Shown here piece after piece: positions 6,620-7,509 of a stretch of DNA of 7,509 nt. Where the stretch lies: assembly GCA_003164375.1 (NCBI GenBank), contig PLTE01000398.1:1011-8519 (forward strand). The letters run 5' to 3'. Source of the stretch: Hyphomicrobiales bacterium. GTDB lineage: Bacteria; Pseudomonadota; Alphaproteobacteria; Rhizobiales; Xanthobacteraceae. The notes below the pieces were generated by a model. That model had not been told where the DNA came from and did no database searches. It was given only the letters and a program-made list of their open reading frames with translations. A program made the position numbers and the translations under genes. Positions within the stretch are counted from its first letter, which is position 1, and the number at the start of each line of letters is the position of its first letter.

Positions 6620-6628
6620 TTATCACAG
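6620..6628. promoter_or_regulatory. Half-site following the distal box
   Basis: TTATCACAG repeats the right arm of the perfect palindrome 17 bp further along. Together with 6596-6611 it mirrors the box plus half-site pair at 6544-6577. Confidence 0.4.
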
Positions 6629-6653
6629 GAATTTCGCTCGTTCTCACCATGGA

Positions 6654-6669
6654 TTCACATTAATCACGG
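6654..6669. promoter_or_regulatory. Degenerate fifth box
   Basis: TTCACATTAATCACGG keeps the core and right arm (ATTAATCAC) but has lost the left arm; it matches the palindrome at 11 of 16 positions. It could be a decayed or low-affinity site nearer to the outer membrane factor gene. Confidence 0.3.
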
Positions 6670-6968
6670 CGTGCGAAACGTTTCAACGCGTATATGAACT
6701 TGCTATTTTCTGTCCAGCGATAAGCTAGACTTGGATATTGATTTGTTATTTTACTTCGTCGATCGCCAGATCCCCAAGCGTGGTGGTGCCCTTACTTTAG
6801 GCAGGACCGTGCGCCATTCCGGCCTAAGCGAAAAAAGCTATACAGAATAAATGTCAGTGTGACCGAGCGACAACAGACAAGGTCCGACATTTCGGAAATA
6901 ATAACGCTCGTGGCGACAGCGCATACTGCGTGCTCCCGCTTCAGTGGCGCGAATTATTTCTGTTCAAT

Positions 6969-7509
6969 ATGTCCGAATACACGGCAAGGTTGTGCTCTGT
7001 AAGTGCCACTGTTCTCGCGGCTGCGACACTATTGGCGAGCTGCGCGGTCGGCCCGGATTTCGTTCACCCCGCGGCGCCCGAGATTACCCGCTACACGATC
7101 GAGCCGCTCGCACAACAGACATCGTCGACCGATGCGCCGGGTGGCCGGAGTCAGCGCTTTGTCGCCGGCCGCGACATTCCGCAGGAATGGTGGGCGCTGT
7201 TCAAGTCGCCCGCGCTCAATGCCCTGATCGAGCAGTCGCTGAAGAACAATCCCAATCTGCAATCGGCGATCGCGACGCTGCGCGCCAACAAGGAAGCCGT
7301 CTACGCCCAGCAGGGCAAGTTCTTCCCGTTGGTCGAGGCCAACTTCAATCCGACGCGCACCCAGACGGCAAATTCGCTCGCTCCGATCCTCAATTCGGGC
7401 GCCAACCCTTTCAATCTTTACACCGCGCAGGCGACAGTGTCGTACACCTTCGACATCTGGGGACTTAATCGACGCACGGTGGAGTCGCTGCAGGCGCTCG
7501 CCGACACGC
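6969..7509 (+). CDS. NodT-family outer membrane efflux lipoprotein, C-terminus outside window
   Basis: The first 180 codons of an outer membrane factor, the trimeric channel-tunnel that completes an RND efflux complex. The N-terminus is a lipoprotein signal with lipobox LASC and acylated Cys about 25, followed by AVGPDF, typical of the NodT/OprM group. The first outer-membrane-efflux repeat begins near residue 74 (WWALFKSPALNALIEQSLKN), continues through helices with NPNLQSAIATLRA and reaches the family's FDIWG motif (about 161-165). The frame is open to the window edge, so length and intactness beyond it are unknown. ATG 6969 is chosen because it gives a standard signal peptide; GTG 6930 is in frame but would add 13 residues before it. 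No clear Shine-Dalgarno precedes the ATG. Divergent from adaptor 2, it probably supplies the outer channel for that pump, although it could instead head its own rightward operon. Confidence 0.92.
   Translation, partial: MSEYTARLCSVSATVLAAATLLASCAVGPDFVHPAAPEITRYTIEPLAQQTSSTDAPGGRSQRFVAGRDIPQEWWALFKSPALNALIEQSLKNNPNLQSAIATLRANKEAVYAQQGKFFPLVEANFNPTRTQTANSLAPILNSGANPFNLYTAQATVSYTFDIWGLNRRTVESLQALADT

Larger units (their letters stand above)
6478..6968. other. Divergent non-coding region between adaptor 2 and the outer membrane factor
   Basis: This 491-bp region contains no convincing gene; ATG-started frames in it are very short (for example 9 codons from 6694). The left part (6544-6669) is packed with lux-box-like elements. 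A 10-bp palindrome GAAACGTTTC lies at 6675-6684. From about 6690 to 6760 the DNA is clearly more AT-rich than its surroundings, as expected of promoter DNA for the rightward gene, but I could not pick a convincing -35/-10 pair there. A weak inverted repeat, TTAGGC at 6797-6802 and GCCTAA at 6822-6827, could form a leader hairpin. Confidence 0.7.

Noticed and set aside
6944..7468. GTG-started 174-codon frame overlapping the outer membrane factor
   Set aside because: It is out of frame with the NodT-like lipoprotein at 6969, which has a lipobox and efflux-family motifs; this frame has neither.

Overview
The window looks like the chromosome of a GC-rich alphaproteobacterium of the Bradyrhizobium/Rhodopseudomonas type. 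This is inferred from codon use, the style of the proteins and the NodT-type outer membrane factor; no rRNA or other taxonomic marker is present. It is an efflux locus of the heavy-metal RND type (HME-RND, CzcCBA/CusCBA-like) in which the adaptor gene occurs twice.

Layout from left to right. Positions 1-574 (minus strand) hold the first 191 residues of adaptor 1, which runs off the left edge. A 192-bp divergent intergenic region (575-766) carries two 16-bp palindrome-like boxes. A response regulator (767-1381, plus strand) has a receiver domain and a LuxR-type helix-turn-helix. Facing it across a 24-bp gap is a minus-strand operon, transcribed right to left: adaptor 2 (6477-5251), a 1082-residue pump (5202-1954, GTG start) and a small predicted exported protein (1957-1406) whose start overlaps the pump stop in ATGA. 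To the right is a 491-bp non-coding region (6478-6968) with one perfect and several imperfect copies of the same box. The window ends in the first 180 codons of a NodT-family outer membrane lipoprotein (6969 onward, plus strand).

How the parts fit. Adaptor, pump and outer membrane factor are the three parts of a trans-envelope efflux complex. The pump has the D-D-E charged triad of CzcA-like proteins in its fourth membrane segment, so metal cations are the likely substrate, but the ion cannot be named. The two adaptors are about 86% identical over the last 130 or so residues visible in both, so the adaptor was duplicated, probably with a pump lying to the left of the window.

The most interesting signal is regulatory. 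The box CTGTGATTAATCACAG and its variants occur in front of both adaptors, at exactly the same distance (67 bp) from both start codons, although the DNA between box and gene has largely diverged. The box has the CTGT-N8-ACAG (CT-N12-AG) form of a lux box, and the response regulator between the two units has a DNA-binding domain that reads like the acyl-homoserine-lactone LuxR subtype fused to a receiver domain. The hypothesis is that this regulator controls both efflux units, and possibly itself, through lux-box-like sites.
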